Shown here: positions 10,068 to 19,666 of the stretch, in pieces | How positions within the stretch are numbered: the first letter of the stretch is position 1 | Layout: each line of letters starts with the position of its first letter | NCBI GenBank assembly: GCA_905480125.1 | Contig: CAJQPE010000006.1 | Coordinates: forward strand, 20,045 to 84,044 | Direction of reading: 5' to 3' | DNA from: an uncultured Flavobacteriales bacterium | GTDB taxonomy: Bacteria; Bacteroidota; Bacteroidia; Flavobacteriales_G; NORP312 | DNA: 64,000 nt | Position numbers and translations under genes: made by a program | Notes under the pieces: model-generated | Databases searched by the model: none | Told to the model about the DNA's origin: nothing | The model's input: the letters and a program-made list of their open reading frames with translations, nothing else

Positions 10068-10871
10068 ATGAAAATTATAAACAAAGTACTATTTACAACC
10101 GCCACCATATTATTAATGGCTATTATATCTAATGCACAAGAAGTAAAAAAAGTAGCTATTGGAATATACGGAACAGGGAATACATCATGGCTAAAACCTG
10201 ATATTGATGGCAAATATGGACACGCTAGAAAAGGTATCGGTTTGGGTTATAGCGCTGGAGTTGCATTCGACTTAGCACTTTTCGGAAGCAACAACTACGC
10301 ATTTGTTACAGGGGCCGGGGTACTTTACCATTCAGGTAAGATTGAATACCCCGATGTTTATTCACCAGCTGATACGGTTCATTACACCGGAACAAGCACA
10401 TCTAAATACAAGCTAAGCTATATAGATATTCCAATAATGCTAAAACTGAAAACCAATGAAATTGGCTATCTAACCTATTATGGTGAAGTAGGTTCTAGCA
10501 TTGGAATCAAATACAAAGCAAGACAAGATAATGAGTTTACATACATCGATGAATTCGGTACTCAAGTAACTACGACAACTGAAGATAGCGACATGGGATC
10601 GTCTGCATATTTATTTAGATTTCCACTTGTAATTGGCGCTGGCGTGGAATATAACTTATCGGGAAATACCTATATACTAGTTGGCTTGACGTACAATAAT
10701 GGCTTTACGAATACCTTTGCTTGGGGAAAAAACAACCCCAAAATATATGAGTATGACGACAGTAATGCGTCCATAGTTTTAGACGAAAATGGCGTACCAA
10801 AGACTGTTGATGAACCCAGTAGAAAAGCGATTTCTAACTTTGTAGGATTAAAGGTTGGAATCAAGTTTTAA
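10068..10871 (+). CDS. Outer membrane beta-barrel protein (PorT-like)
   Basis: 267 aa with signal peptide (IISNAQ), alternating beta strands, C-terminal FVGLKVGIKF. Confidence 0.75.
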   Translation: MKIINKVLFTTATILLMAIISNAQEVKKVAIGIYGTGNTSWLKPDIDGKYGHARKGIGLGYSAGVAFDLALFGSNNYAFVTGAGVLYHSGKIEYPDVYSPADTVHYTGTSTSKYKLSYIDIPIMLKLKTNEIGYLTYYGEVGSSIGIKYKARQDNEFTYIDEFGTQVTTTTEDSDMGSSAYLFRFPLVIGAGVEYNLSGNTYILVGLTYNNGFTNTFAWGKNNPKIYEYDDSNASIVLDENGVPKTVDEPSRKAISNFVGLKVGIKF

Positions 10872-10898
10872 CGATTAATAAAGAGTAACTAAAGTTAC

Positions 10899-11675
10899 AT
10901 GGAGCAGCAAAAAATAATTGCACATATTGTTAATTGGCTAAACGATTACAGCAATAAATCACATACCCATGGTTTTGTGATTGGTGTTTCTGGTGGTGTA
11001 GATTCTGCTGTTACCTCCACGCTATGCGCAATGACTGGCAAACCCGTTATATGCATAAATATGCCCATACACCAGGCCGAATCGCAGTTGCAACGATCTA
11101 TTGAACATATTAATTGGTTGAATAGTAATTTCGACAACATTACCGAAAAAACAGTTGACCTCACTAACAATTTCGAAAACTGGAAAACAACTTTACCATT
11201 AGAGATACAAGATGACTTAACCATGGCAAACCTAAGGGCAAGAATTCGAATGTCAACGCTCTATGCATTCGCTGGAAACGACGGAAAATTGGTCGCAGGT
11301 ACTGGAAATAAAGTAGAAGATTTTGGAGTAGGTTTTTTTACTAAATACGGTGATGGTGGTGTTGACCTAAGCCCAATTGCTGACCTCAACAAGACTGAAG
11401 TTTTTGCCCTAGCAAAAGATTTAGGAATTATCGAATCCATTCAAACTGCTGAACCAACAGATGGACTTTTTGGCGATGACCGATCAGATGAAGATCAAAT
11501 TGGCGCATCCTACCCAGAATTAGAATGGGCTATGGGATACAAAGAAAATACAGTTTCATTAACAGATCGAGAAGCCGAGGTACTTGCAATCTACAAAAAG
11601 CTAAACATGATTAACTCACACAAAATGATTCCTATACCAGTTTGTATAGTGCCAAAGGCACTTCGAATCAAATAA
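10899..11675 (+). CDS. nadE: NAD(+) synthase (NH3-dependent)
   Basis: 258 aa; GVSGGVDSAVT, RARIRMSTLYAFA, GTGNKVEDFGVGFFTKYGDGGVDLSPIADLNKTEV. Confidence 0.95.
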   Translation: MEQQKIIAHIVNWLNDYSNKSHTHGFVIGVSGGVDSAVTSTLCAMTGKPVICINMPIHQAESQLQRSIEHINWLNSNFDNITEKTVDLTNNFENWKTTLPLEIQDDLTMANLRARIRMSTLYAFAGNDGKLVAGTGNKVEDFGVGFFTKYGDGGVDLSPIADLNKTEVFALAKDLGIIESIQTAEPTDGLFGDDRSDEDQIGASYPELEWAMGYKENTVSLTDREAEVLAIYKKLNMINSHKMIPIPVCIVPKALRIK

Positions 11676-12705
11676 CCTCCCAGGTATTAGCTCCTGCAAG
11701 AAGCGAATTCAAATCACCTTCTCCTTTAATTTTTATAGCCTGATTAATTTGAATGGCAACGTCTTCTTCATAAACGGAACGGCTCTCTTTATAAAACACC
11801 CCAAACGGCCTAGGTAAAGTCATTTCCGCTGATGGGGTATCGAAAAACCGAGTTAAGATACCTGCCTTTACCTGATCCGATTCGTCATGAACCCAAAGAT
11901 CATCTGGGGAAATACTTTCATCTAAAGCAACAACTACCGGCTTAAACCCGTCTAATTTAATTCCTAAATCTCCGTTGTCACCGAAGATTAATGGCTGACC
12001 ATGCTTAAGCTGCAGTGTTGTATTTCCTTTAGTTGCTTTCTCTGTAAAGGTGAAAAAAGCACCATCATTAAATACATTACAATTCTGGTAAATTTCAACC
12101 ATCGAAGTCCCTAAATGATTGTTTGCTTCTGCTAGAATTGCTCTTAAATGTTTTGGGTCACGATCCATCGAGCGAGCAATAAATGTTGAGTCTGCTCCCA
12201 AGCACAACGCCAACGGATTAAAAGAGTGATCTAACGAACCCATTGGGGAAGACTTCGTAATCGTTCCTTTTGGAGAAGCTGGAGAATATTGACCCTTGGT
12301 TAATCCGTAAATTTCATTATTAAAAAGTAAAATATTTACATTCAAGTTTCTTCTTAATAAATGTATCAAATGGTTTCCTCCAATAGATAGTGCATCTCCA
12401 TCTCCAGTAACAATCCAAGTATTTAAATCGGGACGCGCGGTTTTTAATCCACTTGCTAATGCAGTTGCTCTGCCATGCAAACTATGAACACCGTATGTAT
12501 TCATGTAATATGGGAATCTAGATGAGCAACCGATGCCCGAAACAAAAACAGTATCTTCTCGTTTTACGCCAATATCTGCAAGGGTACTTTGCACTTGCTT
12601 AAGTATAGAATAATCTCCACAACCTGGGCACCATTTTACTTCTTGATCTGACGCGAAGTCTTTTCCAGATAATTTTACTTCCGGATTTTCCATTTCTATG
12701 CTCAT
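11668..12705 (-). CDS. korB: 2-oxoacid:ferredoxin oxidoreductase subunit beta
   Basis: 345 aa; WCPGCGDYSILKQVQ, GIGCSSRFPYYMNTYGVHSLHGRA, TPP motif GDGDALSIGGNHLIHLLRRN. Confidence 0.92.
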   Translation of the reverse strand: MSIEMENPEVKLSGKDFASDQEVKWCPGCGDYSILKQVQSTLADIGVKREDTVFVSGIGCSSRFPYYMNTYGVHSLHGRATALASGLKTARPDLNTWIVTGDGDALSIGGNHLIHLLRRNLNVNILLFNNEIYGLTKGQYSPASPKGTITKSSPMGSLDHSFNPLALCLGADSTFIARSMDRDPKHLRAILAEANNHLGTSMVEIYQNCNVFNDGAFFTFTEKATKGNTTLQLKHGQPLIFGDNGDLGIKLDGFKPVVVALDESISPDDLWVHDESDQVKAGILTRFFDTPSAEMTLPRPFGVFYKESRSVYEEDVAIQINQAIKIKGEGDLNSLLAGANTWEVI

Positions 12706-14549
12706 TACCCTAAAATTTCAAGAACTTTTTCTTTTATCTCTTGCGAGCTAAAAGGTATTCCCATTATCTTATTGAACGGGATTGCATCCACTAAATATTT
12801 ATCTCTAATAAGTTTAACAAACTGGCCGTCATTTATTTCCGGAACAAGCACTTTATCAAACCTAGAAATAAGATCTCTTAAGTTCTTAGGAAGCGGATTT
12901 AAATAGCGCACATGGGCCTGTGAAACTTCCACCCCATCTTTTACTAACTCAGTTACCGCAGTTTTACTTGCACCAAATGTTGAACCCCATCCTAGCACTA
13001 ATACTTTACCTGAATTCTCCCCAATTTCGATATTCTGATCCGGAATAGTGTCCGAAATATTAACTACTTTTTTTGCCCTTAATTTAACCATTAATTCATG
13101 GTTCGCAGGGTCATAAGAGACGTTCCCTGTTTCATTTTCTTTTTCTAAACCACCTATTCGGTGCTCTAATCCTTTTACGCCAGGGATTGCCCAATCCCGC
13201 ACTAGTTTATCGTTCCGAACATAAGGTCTGTATTTTTCATCATCTCCTTCAGCAGAAAGTTTTTTGACCTTTATCGGCACTAAATCTGTAGATACAGGAA
13301 ATTTCCATGGTTCTGAACCATTAGCTATATATCCATCCGAGAGAAAAAAGACAGGAGTCATGTGTTCAATAGCAATTCTTGCAGCTTCATATATTACATC
13401 AAAGCAATCGGAAGGTGTGCACGGTGCAACCACCGGAATTGGTGCTTCACCATTTCTTCCATATAATGCCTGCATTAAGTCAGATTGCTCAGTCTTTGTC
13501 GGCAAGCCTGTTGAAGGACCTCCTCTTTGCACGTTTATGACGACCAATGGCAATTCTAATATAGCAGCATAACCTAGGGCCTCTCCTTTTAATGCAATAC
13601 CAGGGCCAGAAGAAGTGGTGACTCCTAAATGCCCGCCAAATGATGCTCCAATTGCAGCGCAAATAGCCGCAATTTCATCCTCTGCTTGATATGTCTTAAC
13701 CCCAAAATTCTTATGTTTCGCTAGTTCGTGTAAGATATCTGATGCTGGAGTTATGGGATACGAGCCATAAAATAAATCTAGGTTAGCTTTTCTTACAGCT
13801 GCAATTAAACCAATTGCTGTAGCCTGATTGCCCATAATATTGCGATAGACTCCTTTTGAAAGAGGTGCTGGCTTTACTTCGTAACGCGAAGTGAATATTT
13901 CGCTGGTATCGCCAAAATAGTAGCCTGCCGTTAGTACTTTAGTGTTGGCATCGATTAAATCTTGTTTTCCTTTAAACTTAACCTTGAAAAAATCGAGTGT
14001 TGTGTCTAGTTTTCGATTATACATCCAATACAAAACACCAAGCACAAACATATTCTTACTTCTATCAATGTGTTTTACAGTCATGCCAGTATCAGCCAAA
14101 CATGCACGTGTAAGTTTTGTAACATCCATTTCGAGAACGCGATACTTACCAAGCGAACTATCAGTTAACGGATTTTCATCATTTAAAAATCCAGCAAGCC
14201 GCAAATTCTTTTTGTCAAACCCAGATAGGTTTACGATTATCGTTCCTCCGATTTTAAGCTTAAGAAGACTTGCCTTAAGAGCAGCAGCGTTCATTGCTAC
14301 CAATACATCTGCATTATCTCCTGGTGTAAAGACGTCAACACTTCCAAAGTTTAATTGAAATCCTGAAACACCAGCAATCGTTCCTTGCGGTGCACGAATC
14401 TCTGCCGGAAAGTCTGGAAAAGTGCTAACATCATTTCCAAACAATGCATTGGTGTTTGTAAACTGCGACCCCGTTAACTGCATGCCATCACCAGAGTCAC
14501 CTGCAAACAGAATGGTTACTGTCTTTTTCTCTTCTTTGGTCTCAACCAT
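12705..14549 (-). CDS. korA: 2-oxoacid:ferredoxin oxidoreductase subunit alpha (gamma-alpha fusion)
   Basis: 614 aa; FAGDSGDGMQLTGSQF, GNQATAIGLIAA, YPITPASDILHELAKH, QAEDEIAAICAAIGASFGG, TSSGPGIALKGEALGYA. Confidence 0.93.
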   Translation of the reverse strand: MVETKEEKKTVTILFAGDSGDGMQLTGSQFTNTNALFGNDVSTFPDFPAEIRAPQGTIAGVSGFQLNFGSVDVFTPGDNADVLVAMNAAALKASLLKLKIGGTIIVNLSGFDKKNLRLAGFLNDENPLTDSSLGKYRVLEMDVTKLTRACLADTGMTVKHIDRSKNMFVLGVLYWMYNRKLDTTLDFFKVKFKGKQDLIDANTKVLTAGYYFGDTSEIFTSRYEVKPAPLSKGVYRNIMGNQATAIGLIAAVRKANLDLFYGSYPITPASDILHELAKHKNFGVKTYQAEDEIAAICAAIGASFGGHLGVTTSSGPGIALKGEALGYAAILELPLVVINVQRGGPSTGLPTKTEQSDLMQALYGRNGEAPIPVVAPCTPSDCFDVIYEAARIAIEHMTPVFFLSDGYIANGSEPWKFPVSTDLVPIKVKKLSAEGDDEKYRPYVRNDKLVRDWAIPGVKGLEHRIGGLEKENETGNVSYDPANHELMVKLRAKKVVNISDTIPDQNIEIGENSGKVLVLGWGSTFGASKTAVTELVKDGVEVSQAHVRYLNPLPKNLRDLISRFDKVLVPEINDGQFVKLIRDKYLVDAIPFNKIMGIPFSSQEIKEKVLEILG

Positions 14550-14568
14550 AAAAAACTTATTGGTACGG

Positions 14569-14576
14569 CAAAATTA
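14569..14576 (-). promoter_or_regulatory. Bacteroidota-type -7 element TAATTTTG upstream of korA
   Basis: TAATTTTG on the minus strand about 19 bp upstream of the korA ATG. Confidence 0.4.
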
Positions 14577-14639
14577 CTTGATTTTATGTTCTGAAAGCAG
14601 TTGAGAGAAAGTTTTATTCAAAAAGAAACAAACTTATAT

Positions 14640-14888
14640 TTACTTAACAATTAAAACACTTTTTATACTTGGTATAGCCTTTAATATAGAGTCCTCAACA
14701 CCAGCTTTAAATGTAGAATTTTGCATTGTACAATCAGTACATGCACCAGTGAACTGCACTTTAACGATCATTTCATTAGTTAATTCGACCAAGTGAATAT
14801 CGCCTCCATCCTCATTTAAAAATGGGCGAATTTGGCCTAAGGCTTGCTCTATTTTTTGTTCAATTATAAGTTTCTCAGCGGCTGCCAT
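14640..14888 (-). CDS. NifU C-terminal-like Fe-S scaffold protein
   Basis: 82 aa; LNEDGGDIHLVEL and TGACTDCTMQNSTFKAGVE (CxxC). Confidence 0.9.
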   Translation of the reverse strand: MAAAEKLIIEQKIEQALGQIRPFLNEDGGDIHLVELTNEMIVKVQFTGACTDCTMQNSTFKAGVEDSILKAIPSIKSVLIVK

Positions 14889-14905
14889 GAAACAAATGTA
14901 AAGAA

Positions 14906-15985
14906 TTATGCTTTGGCAATTTCTTGAATTTTAGAGTACTTTAAGAAATTGTCCGTCAATTCTTTAAATGCTAATGCTTGCGGCGTGGTTTCTTGCATAA
15001 TTGACGGGCGACCAATATCTCCTGACTCTCGAATACTTTGCACAATAGGAATTTGACCCAAACAAGGAAGTTTTAGCTCTTCTGCCAAAAGCTTTGCACC
15101 TTCTTCTCCAAAAATAAAGTACTTATTGTCTGGCAATTCTGCAGGTGTGAAATATGACATATTTTCAACTATTCCCAGCACAGGGACTTTAATTCCGTCC
15201 ATTTTAAACATAGCTACACCCTTCCGAGCATCTGCTAACGCAACAACTTGCGGAGTGCTTACAACAATCGCTCCTGTTAATGGTAAAGCCTGAACTAAAG
15301 ACAAATGAATATCTCCCGTTCCAGGAGGCAAATCAATTAACATGTAGTCTAATTCTCCCCACTCCACATCATTAATCATTTGATTTAATGCTTTTGAAGC
15401 CATTGGCCCTCTCCAAGCTACAGCTTGATTAGAGTCCGCGAAAAAACCAATAGAAAGAATCTTAACGCCATGTCCTTCAACAGGGGTCATTTTGTTATTT
15501 GTTTCTCCTTTAGCAACACCAGGCTTTTCTTGAGCAACATCAAACATTATTGGAATTGATGGGCCATAAATATCAGCATCGATAATTCCAACTTTAAACC
15601 CTTTTTTTACTAAGCCAACCGCAAGATTTGCTGTAATAGTAGATTTACCTACTCCTCCCTTTCCACTAGCAATGGCAACAATGTTTTTCACTTGCGGCAG
15701 AACCGTTCTATTCTCTTTGAGTTTATCTTGAGTTGGAGGCATTGCTGCGACATGAATTTTCACTTCTATCTCTTCTCCTAAAAAACGATTTAGCTGATGC
15801 ATACAGGCCTCTTCCATTCGTTTACGATTGTGCATCGCTGGATTGCTTACATTTAAAATAAAAGAAATTTTGTTACCCGAAACGGCAAGTTCTGTGACCA
15901 AATTTAATGCTATGACGTCCTTCTTTAGATCTGGCTCGATTACATAGCTTAAGGCTTTTTTTACTGTATCTCTATTTATCTCCAT
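14906..15985 (-). CDS. Mrp/NBP35 family ATP-binding Fe-S carrier protein
   Basis: 359 aa; GKGGVGKSTITANLAVGL, DADIYGPSIPIMF, DLPPGTGDIHLSLVQ, N-terminal MIP18-like domain. Confidence 0.95.
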   Translation of the reverse strand: MEINRDTVKKALSYVIEPDLKKDVIALNLVTELAVSGNKISFILNVSNPAMHNRKRMEEACMHQLNRFLGEEIEVKIHVAAMPPTQDKLKENRTVLPQVKNIVAIASGKGGVGKSTITANLAVGLVKKGFKVGIIDADIYGPSIPIMFDVAQEKPGVAKGETNNKMTPVEGHGVKILSIGFFADSNQAVAWRGPMASKALNQMINDVEWGELDYMLIDLPPGTGDIHLSLVQALPLTGAIVVSTPQVVALADARKGVAMFKMDGIKVPVLGIVENMSYFTPAELPDNKYFIFGEEGAKLLAEELKLPCLGQIPIVQSIRESGDIGRPSIMQETTPQALAFKELTDNFLKYSKIQEIAKA

Positions 15986-15986
15986 T

Positions 15987-16334
15987 TTATTCGATTGTTA
16001 ATTCCTGCATCGGGTCCCAAAAGTGACTGGCAAAATTAACGATTTGATTGTCTATAACAGCAATTCCTTCAGCTTCTAATTTTCTTTGCATAGCGAATGG
16101 GTCTTCGAAATGTTCTTTTCCTGTTAACAACCCAGCTCTATTTACTACTCTGTGTGCAGGAACTTCTGATTTGCCGTGTGCTGCATTCATTGCCCAACCT
16201 ACCATTCTTGAGGAACGCACTGCGCCTAAATATTTGGCAATAGAACCATAAGAAGTTACTTTACCCTCTGGAATCAGTTTTACAACCTCGTACACATCGA
16301 GAAAAAAATTACGACTCTTATCTGAAATATTCAT
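15987..16334 (-). CDS. MGMT-family, alkyltransferase-like DNA-binding protein
   Basis: 115 aa; GKVTSYGSIAKYLGAVRSSRMVGWAM and PAHRVVNRAGLLTG (canonical PCHRV motif with Cys replaced by Ala). Confidence 0.9.
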   Translation of the reverse strand: MNISDKSRNFFLDVYEVVKLIPEGKVTSYGSIAKYLGAVRSSRMVGWAMNAAHGKSEVPAHRVVNRAGLLTGKEHFEDPFAMQRKLEAEGIAVIDNQIVNFASHFWDPMQELTIE

Positions 16335-16337
16335 ACG

Positions 16338-17030
16338 CTAATTCATCTGAAATTTAAGATACGTTATCTTAAAACCCTTCTCTGAAAACAACGTTTCGTA
16401 ATGCGTTTTTATTCCTAATATTTCTTGGGTATCAGTATCATACTCAGAAATTTTACCAGCATATAAATCAGCAGAAGCATCAATCAATTTATATTTTCGG
16501 TCTCTTATGACTTGCAACGTATATTCATGCAGCATTGCGCTATCAGTTTTTAAATGCACTACTCCTCCATGTTTTAAAAATTTTAAATATCTATCCAAAA
16601 ACAAAGGGGAAGTCAATCTCTTTTTTACTCTCCTCGTTAAAGGCTGTGGGTCGGGAAATGTTATCCAAATTTCATCTATCTCGTCCTTATCAAAAAATGA
16701 TTCAATACATTCGATTCTAGTCCGCAAAAAAGCAACGTTATTCATCTCTTGCTCAAGTGCATACTTTGAACCAATATACATTCGGGCCCCTTTTATGTCA
16801 ATAGCGATAAAGTTCTTATCTGGAAATTTTTCACCCATACCAACTGTATACTCACCTTTTCCGCAACCTAGCTCTAATACAATTGGGTTGTCATTTTTAA
16901 AGTAATCTTTTCTCCAATTACCCTTTAAGTGATAATCTCGCGTTTTTACGTTTTCTATATCTGGCTCAAACACGTTAGCGAATGACTTCATTTCTGCGAA
17001 ACGTTCTAGCTTATTTTTATTACTTCCCAT
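16338..17030 (-). CDS. trmB: tRNA (guanosine(46)-N7)-methyltransferase
   Basis: LELGCGKGEYTVGMGEKFPDKNFIAIDIKGARM, IWITFPDPQP; start reassigned to MGSNKNKLERF at 17030 because the longer start overlaps the divergent gene. Confidence 0.92.
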   Translation of the reverse strand: MGSNKNKLERFAEMKSFANVFEPDIENVKTRDYHLKGNWRKDYFKNDNPIVLELGCGKGEYTVGMGEKFPDKNFIAIDIKGARMYIGSKYALEQEMNNVAFLRTRIECIESFFDKDEIDEIWITFPDPQPLTRRVKKRLTSPLFLDRYLKFLKHGGVVHLKTDSAMLHEYTLQVIRDRKYKLIDASADLYAGKISEYDTDTQEILGIKTHYETLFSEKGFKITYLKFQMN

Positions 17031-17127
17031 ATCTAAGTGCAAAGGTAAAAGTTCAAAGAGAATAATTATCAAAGCAAGGTTCCCTTTCTTCACTAACGTT
17101 AAGAACGGAATGACTAATTTCGTAATA

Positions 17128-18186
17128 ATGAGCAAAAAAAAAATATTTATTAGCCCATTAGATTGGGGACTTGGTCACGCGACAAGATGCGTGCCTATAA
17201 TTAAAATTCTAAGAGACTTAAACTGTGACGTAATTATCGGTTCTGATGGCCCTCAATTAGACCTATTGCGGAAGGAATTCCCAACGGTTCCTTACCTTAA
17301 ATTTCCTGGATACAAAATTGACTACCCAAAAAATGGTGGCATGACTTGGCATATGATTAAATCGTTCAGAAAACTTGTGGGAAAAATCATGATTGAGAAC
17401 CAATACATAGGTGAAATAAACGAAATGCATAAGCTAGACGGCATTATTTCAGATAATAGATACGGGTTGTATAACACTGAAATACCAAGCGCCTTCATCA
17501 CACACCAATTGAACATTCAAGCACCTATTGGCCAGTTTCTGCTTAAACAGATTAACAACAAATTCATCAACAAACACAATGAATGTTGGGTGCCAGACAT
17601 TCAGGGCAAGGGAAACTTAAGTGGAAAATTATCGCAAAAGAATCCACCAGAAAACGTAAAATATATTGGTCCAATTTCGCGATTAGATCCTTACAGCATT
17701 AGTAAGAAAAAATACGAAGTACTTGTTATTATTTCTGGTCCAGAACCTCAACGAACTCTATTCCAAAATTTGATTATTCCGCAGCTAAAGCAACTCAACA
17801 AATCTGCAATGGTCGTTCTAGGGCAACCGGATAAAACCATTAACAAAACAGAAGGTAATATTGAAATTCGTTCTCATTTAGATTCCAAGCAAATGGCGGA
17901 AGCGATTAATGCTGCAGACGTTATCGTGTCCCGCCCAGGATACTCAACTATAATGGATTTATCGCAATTTGAAAAGAAAGCCATGTTTATACCAACACCT
18001 GGACAAACAGAGCAGGAATACCTTGCAAAATACCACCGAGGGAAAGGACATACTTCCTGGCAAAAACAAAAAGATTTAAACCTGAAAAGTGGATTGGAAA
18101 TGGCTGGAAATTATAAAGGAATTCCGCAGGTTAATAAAACAAACACTTTGGAACAAACCATAAGAGCATTTGTTAATTCTTTATAA
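17128..18186 (+). CDS. Glycosyltransferase (GT28/MurG-like fold)
   Basis: KKIFISPLDWGLGHATRCVPIIKIL; ADVIVSRPGYSTIMDLSQFEKKAMFIPTPGQTEQEYLA. Start at MSKKKIFIS (17128) or 17110. Confidence 0.8.
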   Translation: MSKKKIFISPLDWGLGHATRCVPIIKILRDLNCDVIIGSDGPQLDLLRKEFPTVPYLKFPGYKIDYPKNGGMTWHMIKSFRKLVGKIMIENQYIGEINEMHKLDGIISDNRYGLYNTEIPSAFITHQLNIQAPIGQFLLKQINNKFINKHNECWVPDIQGKGNLSGKLSQKNPPENVKYIGPISRLDPYSISKKKYEVLVIISGPEPQRTLFQNLIIPQLKQLNKSAMVVLGQPDKTINKTEGNIEIRSHLDSKQMAEAINAADVIVSRPGYSTIMDLSQFEKKAMFIPTPGQTEQEYLAKYHRGKGHTSWQKQKDLNLKSGLEMAGNYKGIPQVNKTNTLEQTIRAFVNSL

Positions 18187-19131
18187 CTCTAAATGCGGGA
18201 GAATTTCTTTTACTAAAAGAACCTCTTTAGCTATCACCTCCTTGAAATTTTGATATTCTGTTGAATCTTCGTTGAATGGCCGATGCGCAATAGAACTTCT
18301 AAGTTTATCCATGCGTAACATTAAGTCTAAGCACGATTCATCAATTGCGAAATTTTTGAACTTCTCCCAGATATAATTTACTGCCTGCTTATTAGGATGC
18401 AACATATCTTCTTTATAGAAACGATAATCACGTAAATCGTCTAACATGATTTCATAAGCAGGAAAGTAATTTAAATTGTCATATTGCTCAACCAACGACT
18501 GTATCGCGAGATGAAGTAACGACTTACTTCTTTGGTTTTCGATAACCCCATCTTTCCAATGGCGAATTGGGCTAATCGTGAAGATAAATTGAACGCTCGA
18601 AGTTGAACGCTCAAAGTTTTTTATTAATTGTTTAAACTTCTTCTCAATCTCATCAATTGACAAAAGTCTTTTTCGAAATTGTGTATTAGGTACTTTATGG
18701 CAATTAGCAACCAAATTATCTGTTTCTATATGTTCGTATACCCAAGCTGAACCGAACGTGATTATCAAACAGCTCACTTGTTCCACAAAATCAGCAGAAC
18801 TATTCAATACTTCATTGTGCTTTTTTAGACACTCCTCTTTAGTTAACCCAGCTAAATCGCCATGAGTTTCGAAACAAAACCAACGGCCTTGATTAAAATG
18901 AATATCCTTTTCTTCGAATAATCTTTTATCCAAACAGCGTTGTAATAAATTAGCAATCGAAATAGGATTGAATACAACGCCAAAAGGATTGGATATAGAA
19001 TTAAAACCAAAGTAACGAAACTTCGTCCCTATATTTTCGGAAAAGCATGACCCAATCAGCAGCACGTTATCTTCAAAAAACAATTGTTGTTTAAGTGTAT
19101 TTGGGATTACCTCCGTTCTAAATTCTGGCAT
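18181..19131 (-). CDS. GSCFA domain-containing protein
   Basis: 316 aa; LLIGSCFSENIGTKF, TFGSAWVYEH, TISPIRHWKDGV, LHPNKQAVNYIWEKF. Confidence 0.9.
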   Translation of the reverse strand: MPEFRTEVIPNTLKQQLFFEDNVLLIGSCFSENIGTKFRYFGFNSISNPFGVVFNPISIANLLQRCLDKRLFEEKDIHFNQGRWFCFETHGDLAGLTKEECLKKHNEVLNSSADFVEQVSCLIITFGSAWVYEHIETDNLVANCHKVPNTQFRKRLLSIDEIEKKFKQLIKNFERSTSSVQFIFTISPIRHWKDGVIENQRSKSLLHLAIQSLVEQYDNLNYFPAYEIMLDDLRDYRFYKEDMLHPNKQAVNYIWEKFKNFAIDESCLDLMLRMDKLRSSIAHRPFNEDSTEYQNFKEVIAKEVLLVKEILPHLEL

Positions 19132-19154
19132 TTTAACTAACTTTGTAAGTACAA

Positions 19155-19487
19155 ATGAACGAAAAAGAAAAAAAGGAATTCAAAGAAAAATTAAACGAGG
19201 TGTTCGAGCAGACAAAAAGTAGGATTGCAGACCTTAAAGAATTAACCAAACCAATTGCCCCAGAAAATGCTATTGGTAGAATTAGTAGAATGGATGCCAT
19301 TAATAATAAGAGCGTTAATGAAGCTGCATTAAGAGTGGCGGAAGCAAAAATGAGCAATCTAAAAGTTGCTTTCGATAAAGTTGACGCTGAAGGTTTTGGA
19401 AATTGCATACGATGCAAACAATCAATACCAATGGGTAGGTTAATGCTAATGCCTGGCAGCACTAAATGTGTGAGGTGTGCAAGTTGA
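19155..19487 (+). CDS. TraR/DksA family C4 zinc-finger protein
   Basis: 110 aa; C-terminal FGNCIRCKQSIPMGRLMLMPGSTKCVRCAS. Confidence 0.85.
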   Translation: MNEKEKKEFKEKLNEVFEQTKSRIADLKELTKPIAPENAIGRISRMDAINNKSVNEAALRVAEAKMSNLKVAFDKVDAEGFGNCIRCKQSIPMGRLMLMPGSTKCVRCAS

Positions 19488-19666
19488 AAATTGGTTAGTA
19501 GTTCTCAGTATTTGGCTTTCAGCAATCCCAAGACTCCACGCAGAAAACAGAACAGAAGAATCTTTTATCTCCAGATTATCAGTCCCTGCAAAACTATATA
19601 CCTCCATAAATTTCATCTCCCAACTCTTAATTATATACCTTTTACCACAACCTAATTTAAGCGTAA

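Noticed and set aside
14893-14900. TACATTTG promoter-like box just upstream of the NifU-like gene (possible leaderless transcript)
   Set aside because: Too close to the start codon (5 bp) for a normal leader; a single motif match in AT-rich DNA is not enough.
16338-17135. N-terminal hydrophobic extension of TrmB as a membrane anchor
   Set aside because: The extension lies in the divergent intergenic region and overlaps the glycosyltransferase start; the ATG at 17030 gives a normal TrmB.
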